DNA of 64,000 nucleotides from Pelagibacteraceae bacterium AG-447-N18 (GTDB lineage: Bacteria; Pseudomonadota; Alphaproteobacteria; Pelagibacterales; Pelagibacteraceae), in contig QCQE01000001.1 in assembly GCA_003212275.1 (NCBI GenBank), positions 124,001 to 188,000 of the forward strand, given 5' to 3'. A model generated the notes under the pieces. The model was given only the letters and a program-made list of their open reading frames with translations. It was not told where the DNA came from and made no database searches. Position 1 is the stretch's first letter, and each line of letters begins with the position of its first letter. A program made the position numbers and the translations under genes. Shown one piece after another: positions 44,680 to 54,647 of the stretch.

Positions 44680-47600
44680 AGAGTTCTTTTTTTAACTCCA
44701 AGTCTATTACATCAATCCTTTTGGTTTTTTTTGCTAAAGCTAAATACATTGATGGAGTAACATATAATGTGAAAAAAGTTGAAATTATCATACCACCCAA
44801 GATGGTTGCTCCCACAGCTAATCTTGATCCTTCACCTGCACCTGGGCCAATATTCCCTATAACCAAAGGTATCATTGCGATCATTGTACTTAATGATGTC
44901 ATAATGATAGGCCTAAATCTTACTGCACAAGCCTCTTTCACAGCTAATTCAATACTTTTTCCTGTAGTCCTTATTCGATTGGCATAATCGACAATTAAAA
45001 TACTATTTTTAGTCGAGATACCGATAAGTATTATCAAAGCGATCTGAGAAAAAATATTAATTGAACTATTTAAAAATAAAATAAATACTAATCCACCAAA
45101 AATTGCCAAAGGAACAGTTAAAACTATAATGAATGGATGAATGAATGAATTAAATGTTGCTGCCATCACCAAGTAAGCCGTGAGTAATGCGAGAGCAAAA
45201 ATTATAAATAATTCATTACTAGTCTCTTTAATTTCCTCTGATTTACCTTTCCAGGTAATTTGATTTTTTGGAGCTAAATCTGCCATGATATTCTCAAAGA
45301 ATTTTATCGCCTCGGTTAAGGTGTATCCTTCATTAATATTTGCAGATATCGTGACTGCTCGTTGCCTATTATACCTTGCAAGTTGTTTCGCTGAACCTTC
45401 CTCTTTAAAACTAACTAAATTTGATAAAGAGATAAGTTTTCCATTTGTTTCAGAACGAACGAAAATTTTAGAAACTCCTTCTTTATTCCTCCTGTCAGAT
45501 AAATATTGCTGAACTATAATTGGGTATTCTTTACCTAATTTATTGAAAGTTGTAATTTTCTTTCCACCATAAAGAGTTTCAAGTGTTTCTCCTATTGCTT
45601 TTGTTGAAACACCTAAATCTTTAGCTTTATTTTTATTAATAACTAATTTGACTTCAGGTTTGTTTCGATTGTAATCAGACTCAATTCTTGAGAGACTTTT
45701 ATTTGATCTTAATTTTCTAATTACTCTTTTTTGAATTTCTTCAAGTTCCTCATACGTACTTCCATAAATAACCATTTGTACTGGTTTATTATAATTAGAT
45801 ACCCTGATTGACTGTGGAGATATTGGAAATGCAAGAGCTTGAGGTAATGTAACGATTTTTCCAATAGCCTCTCTTAAAACAACTTGCTGTCCTTTTTTCC
45901 TATTTTTCCAGTCATCTAAAAGTGCAATTATGATAAAACTATTGTATGAGTTTGCAGAACTACCAAAACCAGGTACTCTCATAATAAATCTTGAGTATGG
46001 ACTATCTTCAGTTTGTAAAAGTGGAATTAATCTAGCTTCGACTTTTTGTGCTTGTTCTTGTGTGTACTCAAAAGAGCTTCCTTCATCTGTTGCGCCAATT
46101 ATTAAATAAGCACCACGATCTTCCATTGGCAATAATTCTTTTTTAGATAAACTAAACAACAATACAGAGCAAATAATTATAAATATAATAAAAGAACCCA
46201 CTGATTTTGTTTTGTGAGCAATTACATCTAAAGTCTCTCTATAGAATTTTGAAAATCCTAAAAATATTTTTTCAAATTTTTGAATAAAAATCCTCTTTGA
46301 AGTCTTTTTATTTAAAAATTTACTAGCGAGCATTGGCGACAAAGTAAGAGCAACAAATGATGAGACAACTATTGAAAATGATAATGCAATTGCTGTTTCT
46401 CGGAATAATGTTCCTGAGATTCCTTCTATGAATATCAGTGGTAAAAATACAGCTACTAGAATTAATGTTGTCGCTATGATTGCAAATGAAATTTGTTTGG
46501 ACCCTTTATAAGCAGCAACTAGTGGAGTTTCTCCATTTTCTATTCTTTGATATATTGCATCAGTCATAATCACCGAGTCATCAGTAATTATTCCAATCGC
46601 TAGAATAAAACTTAAAAGAACAAATATATTTATGGATAATCCAAAAATATAAAGACCTAAAAAAGATGCTATTAAGCTTACTGGAAGAGCAATCGCTGGA
46701 ACGACTACAGCTTTAAGATTCCCAAGAAATAAATAAATTATTAGTACTACTAATACAAAAGCAATCAAAAGAGTTTTATATACCTCTTCAATAGCAGCCT
46801 CCACGTAGTTTGCTCTATTAAATGAAACTCTTAAATCTAACTCACTTGGTAAAGATTTTTTAACTTCTACTATCTTTTTTTTGATTTCATTCGAAAGTTC
46901 GACTGTTGAAGCTCCACTTCTCGCATAAATACCAATACCCACTGTCCTTAAATTAACCTGATCTTTTGTTTGGGCTTTAAAAAGTGTTTTTTCTGAAACA
47001 GGTCCAAATTCAATATCAGCAACATCAGATAACAAAATGACTTTATTATTTGTTTTTTTTATTGGTAATTGTTTAATCGAATTTATATCGTTGTATGATT
47101 TATCTAAATTTAAAGTTAGGTCAATATTATCTGCCTCAAGAGTACCAGCTGGAAGACTTATATTTTCTCCACGCATTGCAAGTTCGACTTCTTTAATAGT
47201 TAAATTATTTGCAGCAAGTTTAATTGGATCTATCCAAACTCTGATACTTAATTCTCTTAGACCACCAACAAGAATCCTTCCAACATTTTTAATACTAGAA
47301 AACTGATCCACTAAATATCTTTCTGCATAGTCTCCTAATTCAAGATCACTCCAAGTTGCAGATGATAACGACAACCACATAGTCGTTGTAAAACCAGCTG
47401 CCCTTTTTAATATTTGAGGAGGATCAGACTCAGATGGTAAATTATCTACAACTCTCGCAACTCTCTCTCTTATATCGTTTGCAGCATTATCTAAATTAAT
47501 ACTGGTATCAAACTCTACATTAATTGTGCTTCTTCCATTCTCAGATTTTGAGTCTATATTTTTTATACCTTCAGCACCTCCAATAACATCTTCAACGACT

Positions 47601-47797
47601 TGAGTAACTTCTTGATCCACAATTGATGCTGATGCAGATTTATAATCTACCTGGACCTGAACTACAGGCGGCTGTATTCCATTGGGTAATTCCCTGACTG
47701 GTAATTTCCAAAAAACAAATAAACCAAAAATAATTAAGATCAAAGACATTACCCAAGAAACAGCTGGTCTTTTTATGCTTAGTTCAGTAATAAACAT
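44669..47797 (-). CDS. RND-family efflux transporter permease (AcrB/HAE1-like)
   Basis: 1042 aa; KRPAVSWVMSLILIIFG; RELPNGIQPPVVQVQVDYKSASA; GIITDDSVIMTDA. Confidence 0.92.
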   Translation of the reverse strand: MFITELSIKRPAVSWVMSLILIIFGLFVFWKLPVRELPNGIQPPVVQVQVDYKSASASIVDQEVTQVVEDVIGGAEGIKNIDSKSENGRSTINVEFDTSINLDNAANDIRERVARVVDNLPSESDPPQILKRAAGFTTTMWLSLSSATWSDLELGDYAERYLVDQFSSIKNVGRILVGGLRELSIRVWIDPIKLAANNLTIKEVELAMRGENISLPAGTLEADNIDLTLNLDKSYNDINSIKQLPIKKTNNKVILLSDVADIEFGPVSEKTLFKAQTKDQVNLRTVGIGIYARSGASTVELSNEIKKKIVEVKKSLPSELDLRVSFNRANYVEAAIEEVYKTLLIAFVLVVLIIYLFLGNLKAVVVPAIALPVSLIASFLGLYIFGLSINIFVLLSFILAIGIITDDSVIMTDAIYQRIENGETPLVAAYKGSKQISFAIIATTLILVAVFLPLIFIEGISGTLFRETAIALSFSIVVSSFVALTLSPMLASKFLNKKTSKRIFIQKFEKIFLGFSKFYRETLDVIAHKTKSVGSFIIFIIICSVLLFSLSKKELLPMEDRGAYLIIGATDEGSSFEYTQEQAQKVEARLIPLLQTEDSPYSRFIMRVPGFGSSANSYNSFIIIALLDDWKNRKKGQQVVLREAIGKIVTLPQALAFPISPQSIRVSNYNKPVQMVIYGSTYEELEEIQKRVIRKLRSNKSLSRIESDYNRNKPEVKLVINKNKAKDLGVSTKAIGETLETLYGGKKITTFNKLGKEYPIIVQQYLSDRRNKEGVSKIFVRSETNGKLISLSNLVSFKEEGSAKQLARYNRQRAVTISANINEGYTLTEAIKFFENIMADLAPKNQITWKGKSEEIKETSNELFIIFALALLTAYLVMAATFNSFIHPFIIVLTVPLAIFGGLVFILFLNSSINIFSQIALIILIGISTKNSILIVDYANRIRTTGKSIELAVKEACAVRFRPIIMTSLSTMIAMIPLVIGNIGPGAGEGSRLAVGATILGGMIISTFFTLYVTPSMYLALAKKTKRIDVIDLELKKELSKK

Positions 47798-48667
47798 TTA
47801 TTTTGTAATAGGTTTTATTTTTCCTCTAGGTCTTACTTTTTTTAATCCTTCAGCAACGATTATTTCCCCTTCACTTAATCCAGAAATTACCTCAATGTTT
47901 TTATTACTTCTTAGACCTGTTTTAACCTCAGTTTTATTTGCAATATTTTCACTATTTATTTTGTAAACATAGGATTTGTCACCTTCAATCATTACACTCG
48001 TATCAGGCACACTTAATGAGTTTCTAAGATTAAATTTAACGCTTACTTCTAAAAGAGATCCCGAGATTAGTTCGAGATTACTATTTTGCACTTTAATTCT
48101 TGATAATATGCTTCTTGTATCTGCGTTAATCCTGCTAGATACAAAATCAACTTCGCCTGAAAAAATTTTGTCTTTAAAACTAGATAATTTTACCTCAACT
48201 GGTAGACCTTTTTTAATAGATGCGGAATAATTCTCTGGAATTTTAATGTCTGAGTAAATAGTTGAATTATCATCTAATGTTATGATGAATATATTATTTG
48301 ATACAAGGATATCCTCTGTAAGACCAGTATAACCAAGTACTCCGCTGAATGGAGCTATAATATTTCCACTTTTCAACTTTATTAATACATCTCCTTTTTT
48401 AACAAAGTCTTTCAATTTTAAATCTTCAAAAAGATCATCTTTTTTTATTTTGAAAGTTTCAGATTTTTTTGAGATTGCAGTACCAAACGTCTCTATTGTT
48501 TCAGCAAATTCTTTTTTGACCACTTCGGTGACAATTATTCCTGGGGGCGGTCTTTTACTGAATTTTTTTTTAAAATGATTTCCAATCATTGTTCTGCCAA
48601 TAATTACTGCTGCAATGATTAGAAAAAATATTAAAATAATTGATATAGTTTTAGTCGATCTTTTCAT
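47798..48667 (-). CDS. RND efflux membrane fusion protein (periplasmic adaptor)
   Basis: N-terminal TM; GNIIAPFSGVLGYTGLTEDILV; adjacent to RND permease. Confidence 0.88.
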   Translation of the reverse strand: MKRSTKTISIILIFFLIIAAVIIGRTMIGNHFKKKFSKRPPPGIIVTEVVKKEFAETIETFGTAISKKSETFKIKKDDLFEDLKLKDFVKKGDVLIKLKSGNIIAPFSGVLGYTGLTEDILVSNNIFIITLDDNSTIYSDIKIPENYSASIKKGLPVEVKLSSFKDKIFSGEVDFVSSRINADTRSILSRIKVQNSNLELISGSLLEVSVKFNLRNSLSVPDTSVMIEGDKSYVYKINSENIANKTEVKTGLRSNKNIEVISGLSEGEIIVAEGLKKVRPRGKIKPITK

Positions 48668-48672
48668 TCTTT

Positions 48673-49488
48673 TTAAATTAACCCGTATTCAGCCCAAGAG
48701 CCATCATAAATACAGGGTCGATATTTATCATTTATTAAAGAATAAGCTAGTGCCAAAACACACGCGGTTACCCCAGATCCACATGAAAAGACAATATTTT
48801 TATCATTTAAGTTTTTTAAGGAAGATTGAAAAATTTTTTCAAGTTCTTGTTTATTTCTAAAAGTTCTATCCTGATTAAGACAAGAGCCAAATGGTATGCA
48901 GACAGAATTTTTAATACATCCACTTTTTAATCCCTCTCTAGGCTCAGGAACCTTTCCTTCAAATCTTTCTTTGCTTCTAGCATCAACAACCCTAAATTTT
49001 TGGGTTGCTATATTTTGATTAATTGAATCTTTGTTTTTAACTAATTCCTGATTTTCAAAACTTTTGTAGTCTGACTTCATAACTTTAGATAAATTATTTG
49101 TTACTTTTCTTTTTTCTTCCAGCCATTTTTTTAAACCCCCATTTAAAACATGAACTAGTTTAGGATCATGACCATAATAGATAAAATTAAACCAACAGCG
49201 ACATGAACTAACAACATCAGAATTATCATAAATAATAATCATATCCTCATTTTTGATTCCCATCTTTGAGACTATTTTTTCCCATTCATTTTTATTCACT
49301 AACATATGTGGAAGATTTGTATTTTTGTCAGAATTATCATCTAGGTCAAAAAAAATGGAATCTGGGATATGTTGAGTCTTGTACTCTTCAAAACCATTTC
49401 TTTTCGTTTGTGGCATGTGCCAGGAGCAATCAATTATTTTTACTTTGTCTTTGTTATTTTCGAGCCAATCAGTTTCTACTAATGACAT
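48673..49488 (-). CDS. sseA: Thiosulfate/3-mercaptopyruvate sulfurtransferase
   Basis: Two rhodanese domains; VFSCGSGVTACVLALAY active-site loop. Confidence 0.92.
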   Translation of the reverse strand: MSLVETDWLENNKDKVKIIDCSWHMPQTKRNGFEEYKTQHIPDSIFFDLDDNSDKNTNLPHMLVNKNEWEKIVSKMGIKNEDMIIIYDNSDVVSSCRCWFNFIYYGHDPKLVHVLNGGLKKWLEEKRKVTNNLSKVMKSDYKSFENQELVKNKDSINQNIATQKFRVVDARSKERFEGKVPEPREGLKSGCIKNSVCIPFGSCLNQDRTFRNKQELEKIFQSSLKNLNDKNIVFSCGSGVTACVLALAYSLINDKYRPCIYDGSWAEYGLI

Positions 49489-49931
49489 TATCTCTTTTCT
49501 AAATATTTTTGATGATATTCCTCAGCGATACAATAGTTTTTTAGTAGGGAAATTTTTGTTACTACTTTCCCTGATAACTTTTTATTGACTTGTTCCAGAA
49601 CATCTTCTGCAATTTTTTTTTGATTGTCATTTAAATAAAAGATTTCACTTCTATATTGTGTACCAAAATCTGGTCCTTGAGAATTTAGTGTAGTTGGGTC
49701 ATGAATTTCAAAAAAAATTTTTAAAATTTCTTCATAAGTAATTACCTTCTCATCAAAATCAATTTTAACAACTTCAGCATGATTTGTACTTCCTGTGCAA
49801 ACTTCTTTATAGGTGGTTTGTGAACTATTACCACCGCAATAGCCAACTTCAGTTTTGATAACACCATTAATTTTGCTGAATTTGATTTCAGGCCCCCAAA
49901 AACATCCAAGTGCTAAAACTGCTATTTCCAT
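49488..49931 (-). CDS. msrA: Peptide-methionine (S)-S-oxide reductase
   Basis: LALGCFWGPEIKFSKINGV; EVCTGSTNHAEVV; GPDFGTQYRSEIFY. Confidence 0.93.
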   Translation of the reverse strand: MEIAVLALGCFWGPEIKFSKINGVIKTEVGYCGGNSSQTTYKEVCTGSTNHAEVVKIDFDEKVITYEEILKIFFEIHDPTTLNSQGPDFGTQYRSEIFYLNDNQKKIAEDVLEQVNKKLSGKVVTKISLLKNYCIAEEYHQKYLEKR

Positions 49932-49966
49932 TGATTATGATTTAAATTAATTTACAAATTATTCGT

Positions 49967-50851
49967 ATGCTCAGTAAAAATCAATTGGGATTTTTGTACA
50001 TGTTTATGTCTGTTTGTGCATTCTCACTAATGGATATAATTGTCAAGTGGTCAGTCGATTATCCAATTGGACAGGTTTTATTTTTTAGAGGGTTTTTTGG
50101 GATACTATTTTATTTTTTCATTATACCAAGAGATAGACTTCACAATTTTTATCAAACTAAAAGACCAGGCTTGCATGCCCTAAGGTGCTTGTCGGGTTTA
50201 ATTGCTTTAGTAGCAATTTTTATTGCTTTAAGAAAATTACCCCTCGCAACTGTGGTAAGTATTTCTTTTGCTGCTCCAATTTTTACAACTATATTTTCAA
50301 TTTTTTTATTAAGTGAAAAAGTTGGAATTTATAGATGGTTAGCTGTGATAGTTGGTTTTATAGGAATATTAGTAATCACTGAGCCAGGGATAAGTGAACT
50401 TAACATTTATTATATTTTTCCCATAATATTTTGTCTTGGTTTATCTTACGTAGCAATATCAATAAGACAGTTATCGACCACAGAACCAGTTTGGTTAATT
50501 TCATTCTATTTTTCCTTATCAATAACCTTATTGAGTTTTTTAACTATTCCACAAGGATGGGTTATGCCCAATTTACAGGATTTTATTTTATTATCTTTTG
50601 TTGGCATTTTTGGAGGTGTTGCGAATTTATGGTTAGGTCAGTCATATAAGTATTCCGAGGTTTCTTTGGTAACTCCTTTAAAATATTTAGCTCTTTTGTT
50701 TGCAATAATTTTTGGATATTTCATTTGGGGTGAGGTTCCAACAATCAAAACTCTTCTTGGAGCCTCTTTGGTAATTATTTCAACATTAATTATTTTTAGA
50801 AGAGAAATTTACAATAAAAAAATAATAACTTCTAAAACAATCAATGACTAA
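49967..50851 (+). CDS. DMT/EamA family transporter
   Basis: Ten-TM EamA pattern; LGFLYMFMSVCAFSLMDIIVKW. Confidence 0.88.
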   Translation: MLSKNQLGFLYMFMSVCAFSLMDIIVKWSVDYPIGQVLFFRGFFGILFYFFIIPRDRLHNFYQTKRPGLHALRCLSGLIALVAIFIALRKLPLATVVSISFAAPIFTTIFSIFLLSEKVGIYRWLAVIVGFIGILVITEPGISELNIYYIFPIIFCLGLSYVAISIRQLSTTEPVWLISFYFSLSITLLSFLTIPQGWVMPNLQDFILLSFVGIFGGVANLWLGQSYKYSEVSLVTPLKYLALLFAIIFGYFIWGEVPTIKTLLGASLVIISTLIIFRREIYNKKIITSKTIND

Positions 50852-51479
50852 AGTTCCAAAATATTGGAATAAAGCTAAAAGATATTTATCCAAAAGGGAC
50901 AAAATAATGTCAAAATTAATTAAAAATTATCGAAGTCCCAATGAAACGATTCTTACCTCAAGAAAGGATATTTTTTTTTCATTATGTAAAAGTATTATTG
51001 GCCAGCAAATAAGTGTTGCTGCAGCAAATTCAGTTTTTTTAAAATTCAAGAAAAAATGTAATAATAAGATTAATCCTAAAACTGTATCTAAATTGACCTC
51101 AACACAACTTAGAAATTGTGGATTAAGTAGGCAAAAAGTCTTAGGAATAAAAAGTTTAGCAAAACAAATTATTAATAAATCCTTTAATCCCAAATTAATA
51201 AAGAATATGAGTGACGAGGAAGCTATACTTTATTTATCTAATTTAAGACAAATAGGTAGATGGTCAGCTGAAATGATTTTACTTTTTACTTATAATAGAT
51301 CTGACATTTGGCCTATACAAGATATTGGACTTTTGAGAGCGATTTCTAAAAATTATAATAAAAGATATTTTCCACCGGAAAAATTTGTGTCTTTACTTAA
51401 AAAAAGATTTTCACCTTATTGCTCAGTAGCTACATGGTATTTGTGGAGAAGTATAGATCCTGAGCCTATTCAGTACTAA
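50844..51479 (+). CDS. DNA-3-methyladenine glycosylase II (AlkA-like, HhH-GPD)
   Basis: CKSIIGQQISVAAANSVF; LRQIGRWSAEMILLFTYNRSDIWPIQDIGLL. Confidence 0.87.
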   Translation: MTKVPKYWNKAKRYLSKRDKIMSKLIKNYRSPNETILTSRKDIFFSLCKSIIGQQISVAAANSVFLKFKKKCNNKINPKTVSKLTSTQLRNCGLSRQKVLGIKSLAKQIINKSFNPKLIKNMSDEEAILYLSNLRQIGRWSAEMILLFTYNRSDIWPIQDIGLLRAISKNYNKRYFPPEKFVSLLKKRFSPYCSVATWYLWRSIDPEPIQY

Positions 51480-51762
51480 ATCCTTCAACGATTTGCATGT
51501 GTCTTATAGTAGTCTTTTTGGCTAAATCCCAACCAGCCTGATATTCTTTAGATTGATGACATTTTAAAGCTTGCTCATAATTTGGAAATTCCCAAACCAC
51601 AGTTCTTAAAAAATCATCACCATCGAAAGTTGTATGTTTGCCACCTCTAACCAAAGGTAAACCACCATAACTTTTAATAATTGGAGTTACTAACTCTGCA
51701 TACTTTTTTAAATTTTCTTTGTCATTAACTTTAGTATACAAACTTATCCAATAAGCTTTCAT
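51466..51762 (-). CDS. DUF1330 family protein
   Basis: MKAYWISLYTKVNDKENLKKYAELVTPIIKSYGGLPLVRGG; FPNYEQALKCHQSKEYQ. Confidence 0.8.
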   Translation of the reverse strand: MKAYWISLYTKVNDKENLKKYAELVTPIIKSYGGLPLVRGGKHTTFDGDDFLRTVVWEFPNYEQALKCHQSKEYQAGWDLAKKTTIRHMQIVEGFSTE

Positions 51763-51808
51763 GATTTCTCCTTTTTAATTATTTTTAATTATGATAATAA
51801 ATTTCATG

Positions 51809-52333
51809 GCAGAGAAATTAATTATCAGTTTTGATGAATATACTCAAATTGTTGAAAAGTTAGCAATACAAATTCATGAAAAATATAAACCAACTGTATT
51901 AGTTGGTATTATGAGAGGGGCAGCTCCTATTATTGATATTTTATCAAGAATTTTGAAATTACCAATCGCATATATTGTTATTCAAAGTTATTCAGGTAAA
52001 GGTTTAGAGGATCAACAGGGCCAACTGATGTTTGCAAGGGAAATTAGTTCTTTGGCAAATAATAAAGATTTTAATAAGGTTCTTCTAATAGATGATCTTT
52101 CAGATACTGGTTTAACGCTTAATAAAAGCATTGAGTGGTTGAAAAATTATGGCCCAACTAAAGATTATATAAAAGAAGTAAAAACTGCTTGTTTATGGAA
52201 AAAGAAATCGTCAACTTTCGAACCTGATTTTTGTCCTATCAGATTAGATTCAGATCCTTGGATTGTTCAACCTACAGAACATTATGAAGAATTGTCTATT
52301 GAGGAGATCTTGAAAAAAAATAAACAGGGCTAG
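51809..52333 (+). CDS. Purine-type phosphoribosyltransferase (xanthine/hypoxanthine family)
   Basis: PRPP motif VLLIDDLSDTGLTL; GIMRGAAPI; likely ATG at 51809. Confidence 0.8.
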   Translation, partial: AEKLIISFDEYTQIVEKLAIQIHEKYKPTVLVGIMRGAAPIIDILSRILKLPIAYIVIQSYSGKGLEDQQGQLMFAREISSLANNKDFNKVLLIDDLSDTGLTLNKSIEWLKNYGPTKDYIKEVKTACLWKKKSSTFEPDFCPIRLDSDPWIVQPTEHYEELSIEEILKKNKQG

Positions 52334-52350
52334 TATAGACTAGCCCTGTT
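52323..52350 (-). terminator. Intrinsic terminator of the minus-strand NCS2 permease gene
   Basis: 12-bp perfect stem AACAGGGCTAGT / ACTAGCCCTGTT, 4-nt loop; on the minus strand followed by TTTATTTTTTTT. Confidence 0.8.
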
Positions 52351-52360
52351 CAATTAATAT

Positions 52361-53671
52361 TTAAGCGACTGCAAAACTTACAACACTCAAAATTGCTATT
52401 ACCCAAATAGCTGGTGAGGTAGTTGCAAATTTACCAGTGAATATCTTGATCAAAGCATATGATACGAAAGCTAGAGCAATACCATTGCTGATACTATAAG
52501 TTAAAGGCATAGCGATCATCGCAAGAATTGCTGGAGCAGATTCTGAAACATCATTCCATTCTATGTCAGTAATATTTCTAATAAATAAAACTGAAACAAA
52601 GAGTAAAGCAGCACCATCAATTTGTTTTGGCAAACTAGTTGCTAAGGGCGCAAAAAATATACATGCTAAAAATAATATACCAATTACCAAAGAGGTCATT
52701 CCAGTCTTTCCACCAGCTTTTACCCCAGCCCCAGACTCAACGTAACTAGTTACAGTCGTAGTTCCCATTACAGCTCCTGCAACAGTACTAACGCTGTCTG
52801 ATAACATTGCTTTATTGATGTCTTTAACTTTTCCATCTTTGCCAACTTTTCCAGCCACATTGGCAACTGAAGTTAAAGTTCCTGCAGTATCAAAAAAGTC
52901 TACAAACAATAGAGTAAATATGACTGTAGACATTCCAGCTGTCATAGCTGCAGATAAATCAAACTCAAAAAGATAAGTCATTGAAGGCGGAGCACTTGCG
53001 ATACCATTAAACTTTGCAAGACCCGTAGCCCAAGCAATTATACTAAATACTAAAATACCAATAATGATATTACCTTTAACATTCATCTTATCTAAAACAA
53101 TTATTGCAATAAAAGTTGCGCATCCCAATAAAACAAGTGGATCACTTAAATTTCCAAGCTGTACTAATGTTACAGGATTATCAACAACTACCTCCATTAT
53201 CTGAAGACCAATAATTGCTAAGAATAAACCAATTCCTGCACCAATTCCTAACTTTAAACTCTTAGGGATAGAGTTGATAAGCCATGCTCTTATTGGTGTT
53301 AATGATATAATTAAAAATAATACACCAGCAACTAATACAGCACCCAAAGCTTGTTGCGGTGTATATCCCATACCTGCACAAACTCCAAAAGCTACAAAAG
53401 CATTAATCCCCATTCCTGGAGCAAGACCAATTGGCCAAGTTTTTCCATGAAATGCCATTATGAAACAAGCCAAAGCAGTTGCTAGAATAGTTGCAGTGTA
53501 AACTGCACCGAAATCAAAGAAACCTTTTTCGGGTCCAGCAAATTCACCTGATAAAATAAACGGATTTAAAAACATAATGTAGGCCATGGTTAAAAAAGTA
53601 GTAGTCCCGGCTATTACTTCTGTTTTAAAATCTGTTTTGTGTTTTTTGTAATCAAAATATTTGTCTAACAT
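52361..53671 (-). CDS. NCS2 family purine permease (AzgA-like, guanine/hypoxanthine)
   Basis: EVIAGTTTFLTMAYIMFLNPFIL; GLAPGMGINAFVAFGVC; LFVDFFDTAGTL; ESGAGVKAGGKTG. Confidence 0.9.
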   Translation of the reverse strand: MLDKYFDYKKHKTDFKTEVIAGTTTFLTMAYIMFLNPFILSGEFAGPEKGFFDFGAVYTATILATALACFIMAFHGKTWPIGLAPGMGINAFVAFGVCAGMGYTPQQALGAVLVAGVLFLIISLTPIRAWLINSIPKSLKLGIGAGIGLFLAIIGLQIMEVVVDNPVTLVQLGNLSDPLVLLGCATFIAIIVLDKMNVKGNIIIGILVFSIIAWATGLAKFNGIASAPPSMTYLFEFDLSAAMTAGMSTVIFTLLFVDFFDTAGTLTSVANVAGKVGKDGKVKDINKAMLSDSVSTVAGAVMGTTTVTSYVESGAGVKAGGKTGMTSLVIGILFLACIFFAPLATSLPKQIDGAALLFVSVLFIRNITDIEWNDVSESAPAILAMIAMPLTYSISNGIALAFVSYALIKIFTGKFATTSPAIWVIAILSVVSFAVA

Positions 53672-53705
53672 TATTCCTCCTATTCTGACTAAATAGATGA
53701 TTCTT

Positions 53706-53739
53706 TTGATAAATACTTAGCCAAATCTAATTTTATCAA
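53706..53739. promoter_or_regulatory. Inverted repeat in the leader of the purine permease
   Basis: TTGATAAA-tac-TTAG-ccaaat-CTAA-t-TTTATCAA. Confidence 0.45.
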
Positions 53740-53795
53740 CATAATTCAACTAAGAAGTTTATATTTTGGTCATATTTAGAAGCTAGTATATAAAA

Positions 53796-54101
53796 ATGAG
53801 AAATTTTAAATTAATCGTGTTGTTACTTAGTTTCTTCTTAATGGTCACCGCATGCCAGACTGTACAAGAAAAAACTGACAAAATTGTTGAGCAAGAAAAT
53901 AAAAGATTGAGTAAATACATAGGTCAATTATCCAGTGAACTTAAAATTGATTTAGGAAATCCTGATGAAGATTTTAAGAATGAAAAAGGAAATCAAGTTC
54001 TTGTTTATAAAACAAAAAAATATGGTATTTCTTGTGAAAGAAAATTTGAGGTAGACACTAACTCAGTGGTGATTGGATTTTCATCAAAAGGATGTTTTTA
54101 G
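53796..54101 (+). CDS. Small putative lipoprotein of unknown function
   Basis: Signal sequence with lipobox MVTAC. Confidence 0.65.
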   Translation: MRNFKLIVLLLSFFLMVTACQTVQEKTDKIVEQENKRLSKYIGQLSSELKIDLGNPDEDFKNEKGNQVLVYKTKKYGISCERKFEVDTNSVVIGFSSKGCF

Positions 54102-54105
54102 TTTA

Positions 54106-54130
54106 CTTGCGGAGCTAGTTACCCCGCAAG
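54106..54130. terminator. Hairpin between convergent genes, possible terminator
   Basis: Perfect 7-bp inverted repeat CTTGCGG-N11-CCGCAAG; no strong U-tract. Confidence 0.4.
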
Positions 54131-54142
54131 CAAGGCTTTAAT

Positions 54143-54589
54143 TTATCTAATTTCGATTAGTTTTTTCTTCTTATGCTCTGGTACAATTCTCTCGCAAGAT
54201 ATTGTTAAAAGCCCATCTTTGAGCTCAGCACCATTTACTTTTACGTCATCAGCAATTGTGAACGATCTAGCAAATTGTCTTTGAGATATTCCCTTATGAA
54301 TGATCTCTCCATCAGCATTTTTATCTTCAGATTTATCAACTTGTTTTGTTCTTACAGTTAATAAATTATCTTCGAACTCAACCACAACATCTTTTTTGTT
54401 AAATCCTGCTAAAGCAACTTCAATAGCGTAGTTGTCCTTACCAGTCTTTCTGATGTTGTATGGCGGGTAATTGGATTGCATTGTCATTGCACCATTTCCC
54501 AACATATTCTCAAATTGATCAAACATATCGTCGAACCCAATCGAAAATGGTCTTAATGAGTTAAATATAGATAGATCCTTACTTGTCAT
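54143..54589 (-). CDS. Hsp20/alpha-crystallin family small heat-shock protein
   Basis: YPPYNIRKTGKDNYAIEVALAGFNKKDVVVEFEDNLLTV; ARSFTIADDVKVNGAELKDGLLTI; ATG at 54589 preceded by AGGAGG. Confidence 0.93.
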   Translation of the reverse strand: MTSKDLSIFNSLRPFSIGFDDMFDQFENMLGNGAMTMQSNYPPYNIRKTGKDNYAIEVALAGFNKKDVVVEFEDNLLTVRTKQVDKSEDKNADGEIIHKGISQRQFARSFTIADDVKVNGAELKDGLLTISCERIVPEHKKKKLIEIR

Positions 54590-54593
54590 ATAT

Positions 54594-54611
54594 CCTCCTT
54601 TGTTAAGCAAG
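54594..54611 (-). promoter_or_regulatory. Candidate ROSE-like RNA thermometer hairpin over the hsp20 Shine-Dalgarno
   Basis: RNA CUUGCUU-AACA-AAGGAGG: paired 7x7 with one G-G mismatch, AGGAGG inside stem. Confidence 0.6.
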
Positions 54612-54647
54612 TTTATTTATAAGCCCCATTAGGCGACCTACATAAGT

